64,000 nt of DNA from an uncultured Collinsella sp. (lineage in GTDB: Bacteria; Actinomycetota; Coriobacteriia; Coriobacteriales; Coriobacteriaceae), in assembly GCA_958443265.1 (NCBI GenBank), contig CAUCKA010000009.1:13399-77398 (forward strand), given 5' to 3'. Positions 15,816 through 24,484 of the stretch are shown in pieces. The position numbers and the translations under genes were made by a program. How positions within the stretch are numbered: the stretch's first letter is position 1; every line of letters starts with the position of its first letter. The notes beneath the pieces are model-generated. The model made no database searches, had not been told where the DNA came from, and saw only the letters and a list, made by a program, of their open reading frames with translations.

Positions 15816-16412
15816 TCAGGCGCTGATGATGTGGGGTAGCGGCAGGTCATGGGCGTCGGTGGGAACGTGGTCGACGCGCTGCTCGTCAAAGGCGATGCCG
15901 ATGATTTGGCATGCGGGCGAGAGCGTGGGCAGGTAGCGGTCATAGCAGCCGCCGCCGTAGCCCAGGCGCGCGCCGGCGCGGTCGAAGGCTACGAGCGGCA
16001 CGATAATCATGTCGAGAGCCTCGGCAGGCACGATAGGGAAGCGGCTGCTGTCGATGTCTGTGGCCGCAAAGGCCCGCGTGGGGTGGGCGATAAACGGCGC
16101 CGCGGACGCATCGTCGGCGGCAACTGCCCGCATACACATGCGCTGGCCACAAGCTGCGGCATCAATTGCCGAGAGCATGCACGGATAAGCTACGCGCCAG
16201 CCGCGCGCGGCGGCTGCAGCGGCAAACGCGGCAGGGTCGACCTCGGAACCCATCGCGGTATAGACGGCAACGGTGTGCGGCGCCGCGGCATCCAAGCGAT
16301 CCAACAGCTCAACAAGCCGCGCGCAGATAACGGCAGTCTTTGCCGCTCGCGCGTCCAAATCAAGAGCGTCGCGCCGGGCAATCACCGCCCGCCGCAACTC
16401 AGCCTTGTCCAT
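15816..16412 (-). CDS. 5-formyltetrahydrofolate cyclo-ligase
   Basis: ATP-dependent conversion of 5-formyl-THF to 5,10-methenyl-THF, 198 aa, the family's usual length. The N-terminus has the basic helix KAELRRAVIARRDAL. The central region has VAVYTAMGSEVDP. The ATP-binding signature near the C-terminus is ARLGYGGGCYDRYL, followed by the IGIAFDEQRVDHVP strand. The ATG at 16412 follows AGGAGG by 5 bp. Its leader holds copy 2 of the 44-bp repeat. The gene appears monocistronic. Confidence 0.92.
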   Translation of the reverse strand: MDKAELRRAVIARRDALDLDARAAKTAVICARLVELLDRLDAAAPHTVAVYTAMGSEVDPAAFAAAAAARGWRVAYPCMLSAIDAAACGQRMCMRAVAADDASAAPFIAHPTRAFAATDIDSSRFPIVPAEALDMIIVPLVAFDRAGARLGYGGGCYDRYLPTLSPACQIIGIAFDEQRVDHVPTDAHDLPLPHIISA

Positions 16413-16430
16413 CCCAGCCTCCTCTAGCAA

Positions 16431-16474
16431 ACCTGCCAAACAGGGATAGGTTTATTTTGGCAGGTTTTATCTGG
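16431..16474 (-). repeat. 44-bp 5'-leader repeat, copy 2
   Basis: Reverse complement of 4861-4904 with three mismatches, lying directly before the ribosome site of the cyclo-ligase gene. Here the hairpin arms are perfect: CCTGCCAAA pairs with TTTGGCAGG. Confidence 0.7.
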
Positions 16475-16533
16475 GCAAACGTCGAAGCCGCCACAAAGGT
16501 GTCCTTTGTGGCGGCTTCGACTCGACGTTGGCT

Positions 16534-16863
16534 TCACAACGCCGCAGCGATTGCTTCAGTCACAAACTTATTGAGCGATTCACCCTTCTTTGCCGCTGCC
16601 AGCGCTGCTCGCTTGTGGAGCTCAGAGCCCGTTCTTACGTTGAAAGAGCCCTTAAAAGCCCGCTCGGGTTCCTTGCCCTTCTCGGCGCAAAACTCAAGGT
16701 AATCGTCGACGGCGTCGTGGAAGCATTGCTCCACTTCTTTAACCGTGGAACCTTCAAATACGATTGCATCCCTAATGCCGGCGACCATACCTGTTAGCAC
16801 ATGCTGTTCGGCATCGAACTCGACCGGGGCGAAATAACCCTTGTATGCCAAAACGTTACTCAT
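16534..16863 (-). CDS. hicB: HicB family antitoxin
   Basis: Antitoxin of a HicAB module, 109 aa. The N-terminal HicB fold (about 1-65) shows YFAPVEFDAEQHVLTG and the EGSTVKEVEQCFHDAVDDYL helix, which binds and blocks HicA. The C-terminal part (about 75-109) is a ribbon-helix-helix DNA-binding region (SFNVRTGSELHKRAALAAAK) that should autoregulate the operon. It overlaps the end of hicA by 8 bp and has GGAGGT before the ATG at 16863. Order hicA-hicB with overlap is standard. Confidence 0.88.
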   Translation of the reverse strand: MSNVLAYKGYFAPVEFDAEQHVLTGMVAGIRDAIVFEGSTVKEVEQCFHDAVDDYLEFCAEKGKEPERAFKGSFNVRTGSELHKRAALAAAKKGESLNKFVTEAIAAAL

Positions 16864-17118
16864 GACTACCTCCGACATCTTGCAGAAAGCGAACGATGTT
16901 TCGAATGGTCCCCGCTGTCAATTCGTCAGATGGATGAGGTGCGTGCATTACGAACATCCTGCCATCTGATGGCCTGTAGAAGCGAACGCGCGATCCGGAT
17001 GTCTTGCCTTTGCTGTCCATTTCAAAGCCATATGAAGCCATGACTTTAAAAAATCCGCATACCGATACGTCGAAGGGCAGCTAAACAGTTGGGCGATGAG
17101 TTTATCGGATCGAGTCAT
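16856..17118 (-). CDS. hicA: HicA family toxin, split by a -1 frameshift
   Basis: mRNA interferase of the HicAB pair. The frame ending at 16856 has only 61 codons from its first ATG (17041) and lacks the first HicA helix. A second frame starts at ATG 17118 (MTRSDKLIAQLF, then YRYADFL). It joins the first exactly if ribosomes slip back one base at T TTT TTA (17053-17047), a canonical slippery heptamer. The joined product is 87 aa, full length for HicA, and reads YADFLKVMASYGFEMDSKG across the junction, followed by KTSGSRVRFYRP. This is either programmed frameshifting, a disabling homopolymer mutation, or a sequencing error. Confidence 0.7.
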
Positions 17119-17214
17119 CCCGCCTCACATTCTGCAACTATATTTTAGTTGCAATTTCAGTTCGATGCAAGCATCTCTAGTATAGAACACGCGTGCGTAT
17201 AGAACAAGTGTTCG
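17119..17214. other. hicAB upstream region with TATAGAACA repeats
   Basis: TATAGAACA occurs at 17181 and again at 17198, 17 bp apart, the second within TATAGAACAAG. The words resemble the CATAGAAC repeats before the SIS gene at 10968. No gene is visible; this stretch probably holds the hicAB promoter. Confidence 0.3.
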
Positions 17215-17261
17215 AACCACCACGAAGGGCGCAGTTCACAGGCGCCCTTCGTGGTGGTTTT
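17215..17261 (-). terminator. Terminator downstream of M16 peptidase gene
   Basis: A perfect 18-bp stem (17215-17232 with 17242-17259) lies 13 bp past the stop codon of the minus-strand gene. It is flanked by TTTT on the plus side and a short run on the other, so it may work in both directions. Confidence 0.75.
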
Positions 17262-17273
17262 GCTTGCTGTGCG

Positions 17274-20200
17274 TTAGCCCATCAGGTCGATGACGTTAAA
17301 GCCGGCGTTGCTCTTGGCGATGACGTCTCGGCTGCCAAAGACACAGGTGGGCGAGACGGCCGCAATGCGCGTCACGTCGGCGCCGAGCGAGCGCAGCTCA
17401 CCGGGCGTGGCGGCGAGCATCTGGGCGCGGCGCTCCTCGCGTGCGTGCGGATCGAGCCCGGCCAGGTAGGTCGTGTTGCGACGCTTGGTGAGCGCGTAAG
17501 GCTTCACCGGCGCGTCCATACCGCTCACGCAGCTCACGATAAAGCCCTCAAAGGCGGCCTCGTCGGGCTCAAAGCTGTCGAGCCATTCGCCTGCGCGCGC
17601 CACGCGCTCAATCGAGGGGTCGATTGCCGGGTCGCGGTAGGTGTAGAACGCTGTCTGACGCTCGCCGGCCGCGCGGAATCCGCAGCCGTACGCACCGCCC
17701 TTCACGCGAATCTCGTTCCACAGGTAGTCGTAGGAGAGCGCGTTGGCGGCAACGGCCCAAGCGCCTGTCACGTCAATGCCCAAGCGACGCGGATCGCACG
17801 CACGCGCGGCAAAGCAGATGTCGCTGGGGATCACGAAAGCCTCGTGACGGTCGTGCGGCTCCGGCACCACGAGTGTGCCGCTGGCAGCGCCGTCGTGGCC
17901 CGCGCCCAGCCCCAGGTCGCCCGCAGCATCCCAGTACGCGTTAAAGTCCTCGTCGCTGCCAGTAAAGCTCGCCAGGCAGCCGTCGGCCACAAAGATGCGG
18001 CCTGCCAGCTCGGTAAGCTTGGAGCGCAGGTCGTCCAGACGCTCGTCAAAGTGGTCGAGCAGATCGCGCAGGAACAGATAGAAGTCCACGCCCGAAAGCT
18101 GCTCGCGCACCACGGCCGAAGGCGAGCTGTAGCTCATCGCGCGACCGAGCGCCGCCGAGTGTCCGTTGTTGATAAAGCCCTGCTCAAGCCCAATGCGAAT
18201 CTGCGTGAGCACGTCGCGCACGCGGTCGGCATCGGCATCGAGCAACAGCGTGCTCGACCACACCTCGCGCGGCAGGCTTGCCAGTGCATCGATCTTCTCG
18301 GACAGGGCGCCGGCGCTCACCAGCAGGTAGGGGCGCACGCCGTCCACGTCGGGTTGGGTCATGACCTCGGTCGTAAAGCTCAAAAAGCCCAGCTTGCCGG
18401 CGAGCAAATTGTCGAGTTCCTCGGCCGAATGCTCGCGCGTGGGCAGCTGTTTGAGCAGGCGGCAGAGCAGCGTCACATAGGGTAGGTCCTCAAACGCGAC
18501 GCAGCTCAGATCGAAATACTGCATGGCGTAGGCCAGGCGGTTAGTGGGGATGCCATGGCGCAGGCAGGGGATGGGCGCGGTGGTGTCCACGACCAGCGGC
18601 GGCTCGGGGCGCGCCTCGCCAATGTCGGACACGCGCAGGCGCGGCAGCGTGGCCTTGGCCTCGGGCGTGTCCTCGGCCTCCTGCGCGGCACGCAGCGCGG
18701 CCGTGCGCTCGACCACGTCGGCCAGCTCGACATCGGTCATGGCATCACGCTTGGCTGCCAGCTCGGCGGCTTCGGCACCCTCCGAACCCTCGGCGGCGTC
18801 CACCGGCACCAGCTCGACCAGCGCCATGTGGTCGTTTTCCAGCACCAGCTCGCGCAGCAGGTCCTCAAAATAGCTGCCATCCAGCTCGCCACGCAGCTCC
18901 TCGTACACCGGTCCGTACTTGAGTGCCAGCGTCGCGGCGTCGTCATCGTAGAGCCAGGTGCTCAGCGCATCGCACGCAATGGCCACGCCATCGGCTATGC
19001 CATAGTCACGCTGGCGCAGGTCGTATTCGTTGCTGCTGATAATGGCTTCCAGGCGCTCGCGCGGAACGCCGTGCTCGCACAGGTCGCGGCAGGCGTCCTG
19101 GAACACGCGACGCAGCTCGCGCGCCACGCCGGGCTGCGCGTTTTGCAGCATGATGAGTTCGTAGGGCTGCAGGCTCTCGGCCGCGGTATAGCTCACCACG
19201 TTGCCGCCCAGGCCGGCGGCCAGAATGGCCTTCTTAACCGGTGCTTCGTTGGAGCCCAGCAGCGCCTCGAACAGGATGTCCGCCGCGATCGTGCGCTTGC
19301 GGTCGAGCGCGCTGCCCAGCACCAGGCCCAGGCCCACCAGGGCGTTCTCGGGCGTGGTGGCCATCTCGACGCGTTTATACTCGCAGGTCACGGGCGCCTG
19401 CACGTCCAGCGGATTGGGCGCCAGCGCGGACGGGTTCTCGCCGGCGGCGACGGCAGCGTCCATGCGGCGACTTGCGGCACTCGGCTGCGACAGATAGCGC
19501 TCGTCCAAAAAGGCCAGGGCGCGGTCCACGTCTAGGTCGCCGTAGAGCGTGATGTAGGAGTTGGAAGGATTGTAGTGGCGCGCGTGCGTGTCCAGGAACT
19601 GCTCGTAGGTGAGCGCGGGAATCGCGCGCGGGTCGCCGCCGCTTTCGTGTGCATAGGCGGTGTCGGGATAGAGCGCGGCGTTGACGGCGTCGTCCAGCAC
19701 ACTCATGGGGTCGGACAGCGCACCCTTCATCTCGTTGAACACTACGCCGTTATAGCGCAGCGTGCCCTCGCGCAGGCTCGCGGGGCCGCCGTCGCCCTCG
19801 CTCTCGGTACCTTCCGGCAGGTCCAGCTCGTAGTGCCAGCCCTCCTGCTCAAAAATGGTGGGCTTGGTATAGATGGCCGGGTTGAACACCGCGTCCAGGT
19901 ACACGTCCATCAGGTTGTACAGATCCTGCTCGTTGGTGGTGGCAACGGGGTAGATGGTCTTGTCGGGGTAGGTCATGGCGTTGAGGAACGTCTGCATGGA
20001 GCTCTTGATCAGGTCCACGAACGGCTCCTTGACGGGAAACTTGGCCGATCCGCACAGCACCGAGTGCTCAAGAATATGGAACACGCCGGTGGAATCGGCC
20101 GGCGGCGTCTTAAAGCCAATGGCAAAGGCCTTGTTTTCGTCATCGCACGCCAGGTACAGCAGGCGAGCGCCCGAGGCGGTGTGGCGCAGCACGTAGGCGT

Positions 20201-20315
20201 CCGAGTCGAGCTCGGGCACGGTCTCGCAGCGCTCGACGGCAAAGCCATGGCAGGTGGTGCCGGGCAGCAGCAGCGCGGCAGCAACGGCGCGCGGGTCGGT
20301 TGAGGTGGTGGGCAT
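17274..20315 (-). CDS. M16-family zinc metallopeptidase, PreP/insulinase type
   Basis: Large single-chain M16 (M16C, presequence-protease-like) peptidase, 1013 aa. The inverted zinc motif HxxEH is at residues 80-84 (HILEHSVLCGS); the N-terminal catalytic half contains TMxYPDKTIYPVATTNEQD-like substrate-contact sequence. The C-terminal half carries the inactive M16 repeats, with KGGAYGCGFRA near the end. There is no signal peptide, so it acts in the cytoplasm on short peptides. The ATG at 20315 is chosen for AAGGAG 7 bp upstream, against a longer open frame with no ribosome site. Monocistronic. Confidence 0.9.
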   Translation of the reverse strand: MPTTSTDPRAVAAALLLPGTTCHGFAVERCETVPELDSDAYVLRHTASGARLLYLACDDENKAFAIGFKTPPADSTGVFHILEHSVLCGSAKFPVKEPFVDLIKSSMQTFLNAMTYPDKTIYPVATTNEQDLYNLMDVYLDAVFNPAIYTKPTIFEQEGWHYELDLPEGTESEGDGGPASLREGTLRYNGVVFNEMKGALSDPMSVLDDAVNAALYPDTAYAHESGGDPRAIPALTYEQFLDTHARHYNPSNSYITLYGDLDVDRALAFLDERYLSQPSAASRRMDAAVAAGENPSALAPNPLDVQAPVTCEYKRVEMATTPENALVGLGLVLGSALDRKRTIAADILFEALLGSNEAPVKKAILAAGLGGNVVSYTAAESLQPYELIMLQNAQPGVARELRRVFQDACRDLCEHGVPRERLEAIISSNEYDLRQRDYGIADGVAIACDALSTWLYDDDAATLALKYGPVYEELRGELDGSYFEDLLRELVLENDHMALVELVPVDAAEGSEGAEAAELAAKRDAMTDVELADVVERTAALRAAQEAEDTPEAKATLPRLRVSDIGEARPEPPLVVDTTAPIPCLRHGIPTNRLAYAMQYFDLSCVAFEDLPYVTLLCRLLKQLPTREHSAEELDNLLAGKLGFLSFTTEVMTQPDVDGVRPYLLVSAGALSEKIDALASLPREVWSSTLLLDADADRVRDVLTQIRIGLEQGFINNGHSAALGRAMSYSSPSAVVREQLSGVDFYLFLRDLLDHFDERLDDLRSKLTELAGRIFVADGCLASFTGSDEDFNAYWDAAGDLGLGAGHDGAASGTLVVPEPHDRHEAFVIPSDICFAARACDPRRLGIDVTGAWAVAANALSYDYLWNEIRVKGGAYGCGFRAAGERQTAFYTYRDPAIDPSIERVARAGEWLDSFEPDEAAFEGFIVSCVSGMDAPVKPYALTKRRNTTYLAGLDPHAREERRAQMLAATPGELRSLGADVTRIAAVSPTCVFGSRDVIAKSNAGFNVIDLMG

Positions 20316-20595
20316 ATGCAGTCTCCTTTGACGCCCCGGCGGGGGCGAATCGAGTCGAATCCTCGAGAGTATACCCATATGGAGCCGCGGCTCTGCGACG
20401 AACTGAAGACGATGTGGGTGGACTAGCCTAGCTAGGTTGATAACGAATGCCGCGGGTAGCCGCTGCACCCCGCTAAAGTGAAATAACACCCCGTTTACCG
20501 AATCATTTAGGAAATATATGGACTCCTAAAAAGTTCTAATACAATATAAGTCATCTATCTATAAACTGCTGATTCCTTGCAAAGGTATGGTTGAT

Positions 20596-21300
20596 ATGGT
20601 TGAAGCAAATAGCGTTATCCCCCTGTACAAACAGATTGTCCGTGCGCTTTCTGATTCGATCGCCAACGGCACGTACCGCCCGGGAGATAAGCTTCCGACC
20701 GAGGCGGAGCTTATCGAGCAATTTGGCGTGAGCCGAATAACGGTTCGCTCCGCAATTAAAGAAATGGAAGATGCTGGGCTTGTTGAGAGGGCCCGCGGCA
20801 AGGGCACGTTCGTTTCGTCGGACACGCAGATGTATGCCGCGGACGACCGTGAGAGTTTTACCCATTCGTGCCAGCTTGCGGGCAAACAGGCGTCTACCAG
20901 AGTTCTCGAAATGGGCTGGGACTTCCCAAGTCTGCGAGACGCGAAGTTCCTGGGCGTAGACGATACCCAAAAGGTATTGCGTAGCCGTCGTCTGCGCCTT
21001 GTGGATGGCAAGCCCACGATGCTGGAAACCAATAGCTATTCCGCTGCGCTTTCTTTTTTGGAGCATGAGTCTCTCGATGATTCGCTGATGGCGGTGCTCG
21101 ATCGCCAGGGGATCAAGATGGGTCCCAACACGCGTACGCTCGAGGTCTGCTATGCGAGCGAGCTCGAGGCGGCATACCTTAACGTGGAGCTGGACTCTTC
21201 GCTGCTTCTGTTTGTCGATAGACGTTATGCCCCAAGTGGCGAGCCGCTTTTCATCTCCCGTCAGGTGTACTGCACCGAGCGACTGAAGTTCTATTTGTAA
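20596..21300 (+). CDS. GntR family regulator, HutC/UTRA type, cluster C
   Basis: Regulator of 234 aa. The winged HTH (about 5-75) has PGDKLPTEAELIEQFGVSRI and ARGKGTFVSS. The UTRA domain (about 90-234) has RSRRLRLVDGKPTMLETNSY and ends ISRQVYCTERLKFYL. ATG 20596 is preferred because AAAGG (20581-20585) is 10 bp upstream, but ATG 20587 is possible. A TACAAT at 20540 is a likely -10. It lies immediately before the PTS genes it presumably controls. Its codon use is a little more AT-rich than its neighbours. Confidence 0.9.
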   Translation: MVEANSVIPLYKQIVRALSDSIANGTYRPGDKLPTEAELIEQFGVSRITVRSAIKEMEDAGLVERARGKGTFVSSDTQMYAADDRESFTHSCQLAGKQASTRVLEMGWDFPSLRDAKFLGVDDTQKVLRSRRLRLVDGKPTMLETNSYSAALSFLEHESLDDSLMAVLDRQGIKMGPNTRTLEVCYASELEAAYLNVELDSSLLLFVDRRYAPSGEPLFISRQVYCTERLKFYL

Positions 21301-21435
21301 ATTAGAGATAGATTGGTCGATTTACCGACCAATTGTTACCGTTCGCGGATTTGGAAAATAGACACACCACGTAGGGTAGATTGCTAATATACTTTGTTAT
21401 GACAATATAGTACGTCCTATTGGTATTGGAGAACT

Positions 21436-21855
21436 ATGAATAAGATATTGCTAGCGAGTCATGGTTATCTCGCCCAAGGCATGAAAAGCTCTCTGGAGAT
21501 TCTGATGGGCACCAACGACCGAATCGAGTGCCTGTGCGCCTATGTCGATGACGATTCAAGGGACGTCGCGGCGTTGATTGATGCATGGATGGAGACGAGG
21601 GACCCTGCCGACTCTTGGTTTGTCGTGACTGACATCTTTGGCGGCTCTGTAAACAACGAATTCATTCAGAGGCAGACCGACGGATCGTTTACGTTAATCG
21701 CTGGAATGAACTTGCCGCTGCTGGTGGAAATGGTTACACAGCTGGACTCCCTGGATGCGGACAAGGCCAAAGCCGCGGTCGAGGGATCGCGTTCGTTTAT
21801 TCAGCTTTGCGAGGCGGCGGACATGCTTGCCGGCGCCGAGGAAGAAGAGTTCTAG
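21436..21855 (+). CDS. PTS mannose-family EIIA
   Basis: Stand-alone EIIA domain, 139 aa. It begins MNKILLASHGYLAQGMKSSL, with phospho-accepting His9. VVTDIFGGSVNNEF (the GGS phosphate-site loop) is at about residues 66-79. It takes phosphate from HPr and passes it to the EIIB encoded next. The gene lies 136 bp after the GntR gene; the intervening sequence contains TTGT-TATG-ACAA, a small palindrome near the likely promoter. Confidence 0.93.
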   Translation: MNKILLASHGYLAQGMKSSLEILMGTNDRIECLCAYVDDDSRDVAALIDAWMETRDPADSWFVVTDIFGGSVNNEFIQRQTDGSFTLIAGMNLPLLVEMVTQLDSLDADKAKAAVEGSRSFIQLCEAADMLAGAEEEEF

Positions 21856-21926
21856 TTAGTTCTGGTTCGAGCCCTAGCTAGGGGCCACACCTGTCATTCC
21901 CTTTATCACGTGCGGAGATGATAACG

Positions 21927-22400
21927 ATGATTAAGCTTACGAGAGTTGATTACCGACTGATTCACGGCCAAGTTGCCATGTCCTGGACTCACGCTTTGGA
22001 TGTAGATTGCATCTTGCTTGCCAGCGATGCTGTGGCAAAAGACGACATGAGGAAGGCGGCCTTGAGGCTCGCCCGCCCCAACGGCGTTAAACTCGTCATC
22101 AAGGATGTTGACGCTGCTGTCGAGGCGCTCAACAGCGGCGTTACCGACAAGTATTCGCTGTTTATCATCACTGAGACGATTGAAGATGTCTATCGTCTCG
22201 CTAAGGGTTGCAAAGACATCAAAGAGATCAATCTGGGCGGAACCCGAAAGACCCCTGAGACCACGCTTCATCCGACCCCTGCGATCTTTGCGACCGAGAA
22301 AGATGCCGAACATATCCAAGAGCTCCTGGGTGATGGCGTGGCCATCGAAATCCGTCAGGTCCCCAATGACGCTAAGGTGTTTGCCAAGGACGTTTTCTAG
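21927..22400 (+). CDS. PTS mannose-family EIIB
   Basis: EIIB phosphotransfer subunit, 157 aa. The N-terminus IKLTRVDYRLIHGQVAMSW carries phospho-His13. Residues MRKAALRLARPNGVKL and the ETIEDVYRLAKGCKDI stretch match the family. ATG 21927 is chosen because GGAG (21914-21917) is 9 bp upstream; ATG 21918 directly abuts it. A strong terminator follows, so the first part of cluster C may be read as its own unit. Confidence 0.93.
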   Translation: MIKLTRVDYRLIHGQVAMSWTHALDVDCILLASDAVAKDDMRKAALRLARPNGVKLVIKDVDAAVEALNSGVTDKYSLFIITETIEDVYRLAKGCKDIKEINLGGTRKTPETTLHPTPAIFATEKDAEHIQELLGDGVAIEIRQVPNDAKVFAKDVF

Positions 22401-22451
22401 CCGGAGACACGTTGATGCTCGGCATTTATTGAACCAATGCTCTATGCCTAT

Positions 22452-22482
22452 GCCCGTCGATCATTTGATCGGCGGGCTTTTT
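22452..22482 (+). terminator. Terminator inside PTS cluster C
   Basis: The stem GCCCGTCGATCA (22452-22463) pairs with TGATCGGCGGGC (22466-22477), with one wobble and a TT loop, followed by five T. It separates EIIA-EIIB from SIS-EIIC-EIID. Confidence 0.85.
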
Positions 22483-22516
22483 ATTAAAGAAAAATCAAAA
22501 AAATCTGAAATAGTTC

Positions 22517-22550
22517 TTGCATAGTTAGTTATATAAAGTATTATAACGTC
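22517..22550 (+). promoter_or_regulatory. Promoter and operator-like palindrome of SIS-EIIC-EIID unit
   Basis: TTGCAT (22517-22522), 16 bp, then TATTAT (22539-22544). The -10 region is part of the palindrome GTTATA-N8-TATAAC, and it contains GACGTTATA in inverse orientation (22542-22550), the motif also found before PTS operon A and the GntR gene at 7012. Confidence 0.55.
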
Positions 22551-22594
22551 ATGGGATGAATGAAGGGTTCATCCAAGTGAGTTAGGAGTAAGGG

Positions 22595-23629
22595 ATGTTC
22601 AATTTCGATGAGCCTCGTTACGAGAAGGTTGTGAGCGATGCCCTCGCTCTCCGTCCTCAGATTGAGGCTGCCGTGGACAAGGTCTGCGAGCAGGGTTATT
22701 CCAACATCTTCTTCATCGGCTGCGGCGGCACCTGGGCCCACACGCTCCCGATGAAGTATTGGGTCGAGACCACCACGGCCGACGTCGACGTCCACTGCGA
22801 GATCGCCGCTGAGTTCCTCGCATGCCCGCCCAAGACCTTCAACAAGGACTCGGTCTGCGTCTTCTCCACCCGTACCGGCACCACCCCCGAGATCATCGAG
22901 GCTGCCAAGTTCTGCCAGGAGCAGGGCGCCCGCACGCTGATGTATGTCTCCAACGACAACACCCCGGCCACCGAGTACGCCGATTACAAGTTCTTCAGCT
23001 TCGCCGAGGACGACGTTCTGTGCGAGGCCATCTACACCTACCAGATCACGCTGGTCGCCCGCTTCCTCAAGAACGCCGGCGCCTTCCCCAAGTACGACAC
23101 CTTCATGGAAGAGTTCGGCAACATTGCTCCGTACCTCATCAAGGCCAAGGACGCTCAGGACGAGCGCTGCGCCGCCATGGCCGAGGACTTCAAGGACACC
23201 GATTACCACATGGTGATTGGCTCCGGCATGCTCTGGGGTGAAGCCTACGACTACGCCATGTGCATCCTCGAGGAGATGCAGTGGATCAAGACCAAGTCCA
23301 TCCACGCCGCCGAGTTCTTCCACGGCACCATCGAGCTGTGCGAGGAGGGCACGAGCCTCATCATGCTCTACGGCGAGGACGACACCCGTAAGCTCATGGA
23401 CCGCGTGGACAACTTCACTCACATGCTCGCCGACGAGAAGGGCGTCAACGTCCGCGTGAACAAGTTTGACACCGCCGAGGTCGAGCTGCCGTTCAGCGAC
23501 CCCGAGTTCCGCAAGATCGTCTCCCCGATGGTCACCTACACCATTACCGAGCGTCTGAGCTGCCATCTCGAGCACGTCCGTAACCACCCGCTCACCACGC
23601 GTCGTTACTATCACCAGATGAACTACTAA
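22595..23629 (+). CDS. SIS-domain sugar isomerase/deglycase, FrlB/Gfr-like, cluster C
   Basis: Double-SIS protein, 344 aa. SIS-1 has NIFFIGCGGTWAHTLPMKY and the phosphate loop FSTRTGTTPEIIEAAK; SIS-2 has VIGSGMLWGEAYDYAMCILE, then HAAEFFHGTIE with Glu240 and His243 at the deglycase catalytic positions. Compared with the other two SIS proteins of the window it has Ala for Gly before the Glu, and HGT in place of HGP. That fits a different substrate stereochemistry, as between Salmonella GfrE and GfrF. It has its own promoter and precedes EIIC and EIID. Confidence 0.82.
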   Translation: MFNFDEPRYEKVVSDALALRPQIEAAVDKVCEQGYSNIFFIGCGGTWAHTLPMKYWVETTTADVDVHCEIAAEFLACPPKTFNKDSVCVFSTRTGTTPEIIEAAKFCQEQGARTLMYVSNDNTPATEYADYKFFSFAEDDVLCEAIYTYQITLVARFLKNAGAFPKYDTFMEEFGNIAPYLIKAKDAQDERCAAMAEDFKDTDYHMVIGSGMLWGEAYDYAMCILEEMQWIKTKSIHAAEFFHGTIELCEEGTSLIMLYGEDDTRKLMDRVDNFTHMLADEKGVNVRVNKFDTAEVELPFSDPEFRKIVSPMVTYTITERLSCHLEHVRNHPLTTRRYYHQMNY

Positions 23630-23710
23630 TCCTCTCAAATTGCTGCGGTTGTCTGCAGGCGAGCTGCGCAGAATGCCTCGCCTGCAGACCTGTTTCTGGG
23701 GTTGATCGAA

Positions 23711-24484
23711 ATGGTTGTCCAGTATCTTCTAGTTGCACTGGTCGCATTTATTGCGTCCATGGACGAGCAATTATTTGGCATTACGATGCTTGGTCGTCCG
23801 CTGTTTACGAGCCTGTTTGTCGGCTTGATCCTTGGCGATGTCCAGCAGGGCGTTATCGTCGGCGCTGCTTTGGAGTCCATGTTCATGGGCGCCATCATGG
23901 TCGGCGCGGCGGTTCCTCCCGAGGTCTATGCCTCCGGCGTGCTTGGCTGCGCGTTTGCTGTCATTACAGGTACAGGCACGGCAACTGCCGTCGCGCTCGC
24001 CCTTCCCGTCTCCGTCTTCCTTCAGGTGTGGCGCAACTTCTGCTACGCCGTTCCGGGTGCCTTTGCCTGCAAGAAGATTGAGACCGCTCTGGCAAATCGC
24101 GATCTTGCCAAGGCAAATCTGTACCATCTGACCATCGTGCCGCTGTCGATTGGCATTCCGTCTGCACTGCTGGTGTTTGGCTCGCTGTTCTTTGGTGCCG
24201 ACCTTATCAACAATGCGCTCAACGCGATTCCGCAGTTTGTGATGGACGGCCTCAACGTTGCGTCCGGCGTCATGGTCTGCATCGGCTTCGCTCTTCTTAT
24301 CAGGACCATGGGCGATAACAAGCTCCTTCCCTGGCTGTTCCTGGGCTTCATTATGGTCATCTACCTCAAGATGGACGTGGTCGGCGTCGCCGCAGCTGCC
24401 ATTTGCGTCGCGCTGCTCCTGGCCTTCCACGAGGGCTCGTCCGGTCCGCAGACGGTTGCTGCAGATGAAGAGGAGGACTTCTAA
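23711..24484 (+). CDS. PTS mannose-family EIIC permease subunit, cluster C
   Basis: Membrane subunit of 257 aa with the EIIC layout. It has FIASMDEQLFGITMLGRPL at the N-terminus, a LVGLILGDVQQGVIVGAALE-like Gly-rich helix near residue 40-60, further helices, and an acidic C-terminal tail (DEEEDF). ATG 23711 has GGGG about 9 bp upstream; a TTG at 23702 in the same frame is the alternative. Its stop overlaps the EIID start (TAATG). Confidence 0.92.
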   Translation: MVVQYLLVALVAFIASMDEQLFGITMLGRPLFTSLFVGLILGDVQQGVIVGAALESMFMGAIMVGAAVPPEVYASGVLGCAFAVITGTGTATAVALALPVSVFLQVWRNFCYAVPGAFACKKIETALANRDLAKANLYHLTIVPLSIGIPSALLVFGSLFFGADLINNALNAIPQFVMDGLNVASGVMVCIGFALLIRTMGDNKLLPWLFLGFIMVIYLKMDVVGVAAAAICVALLLAFHEGSSGPQTVAADEEEDF

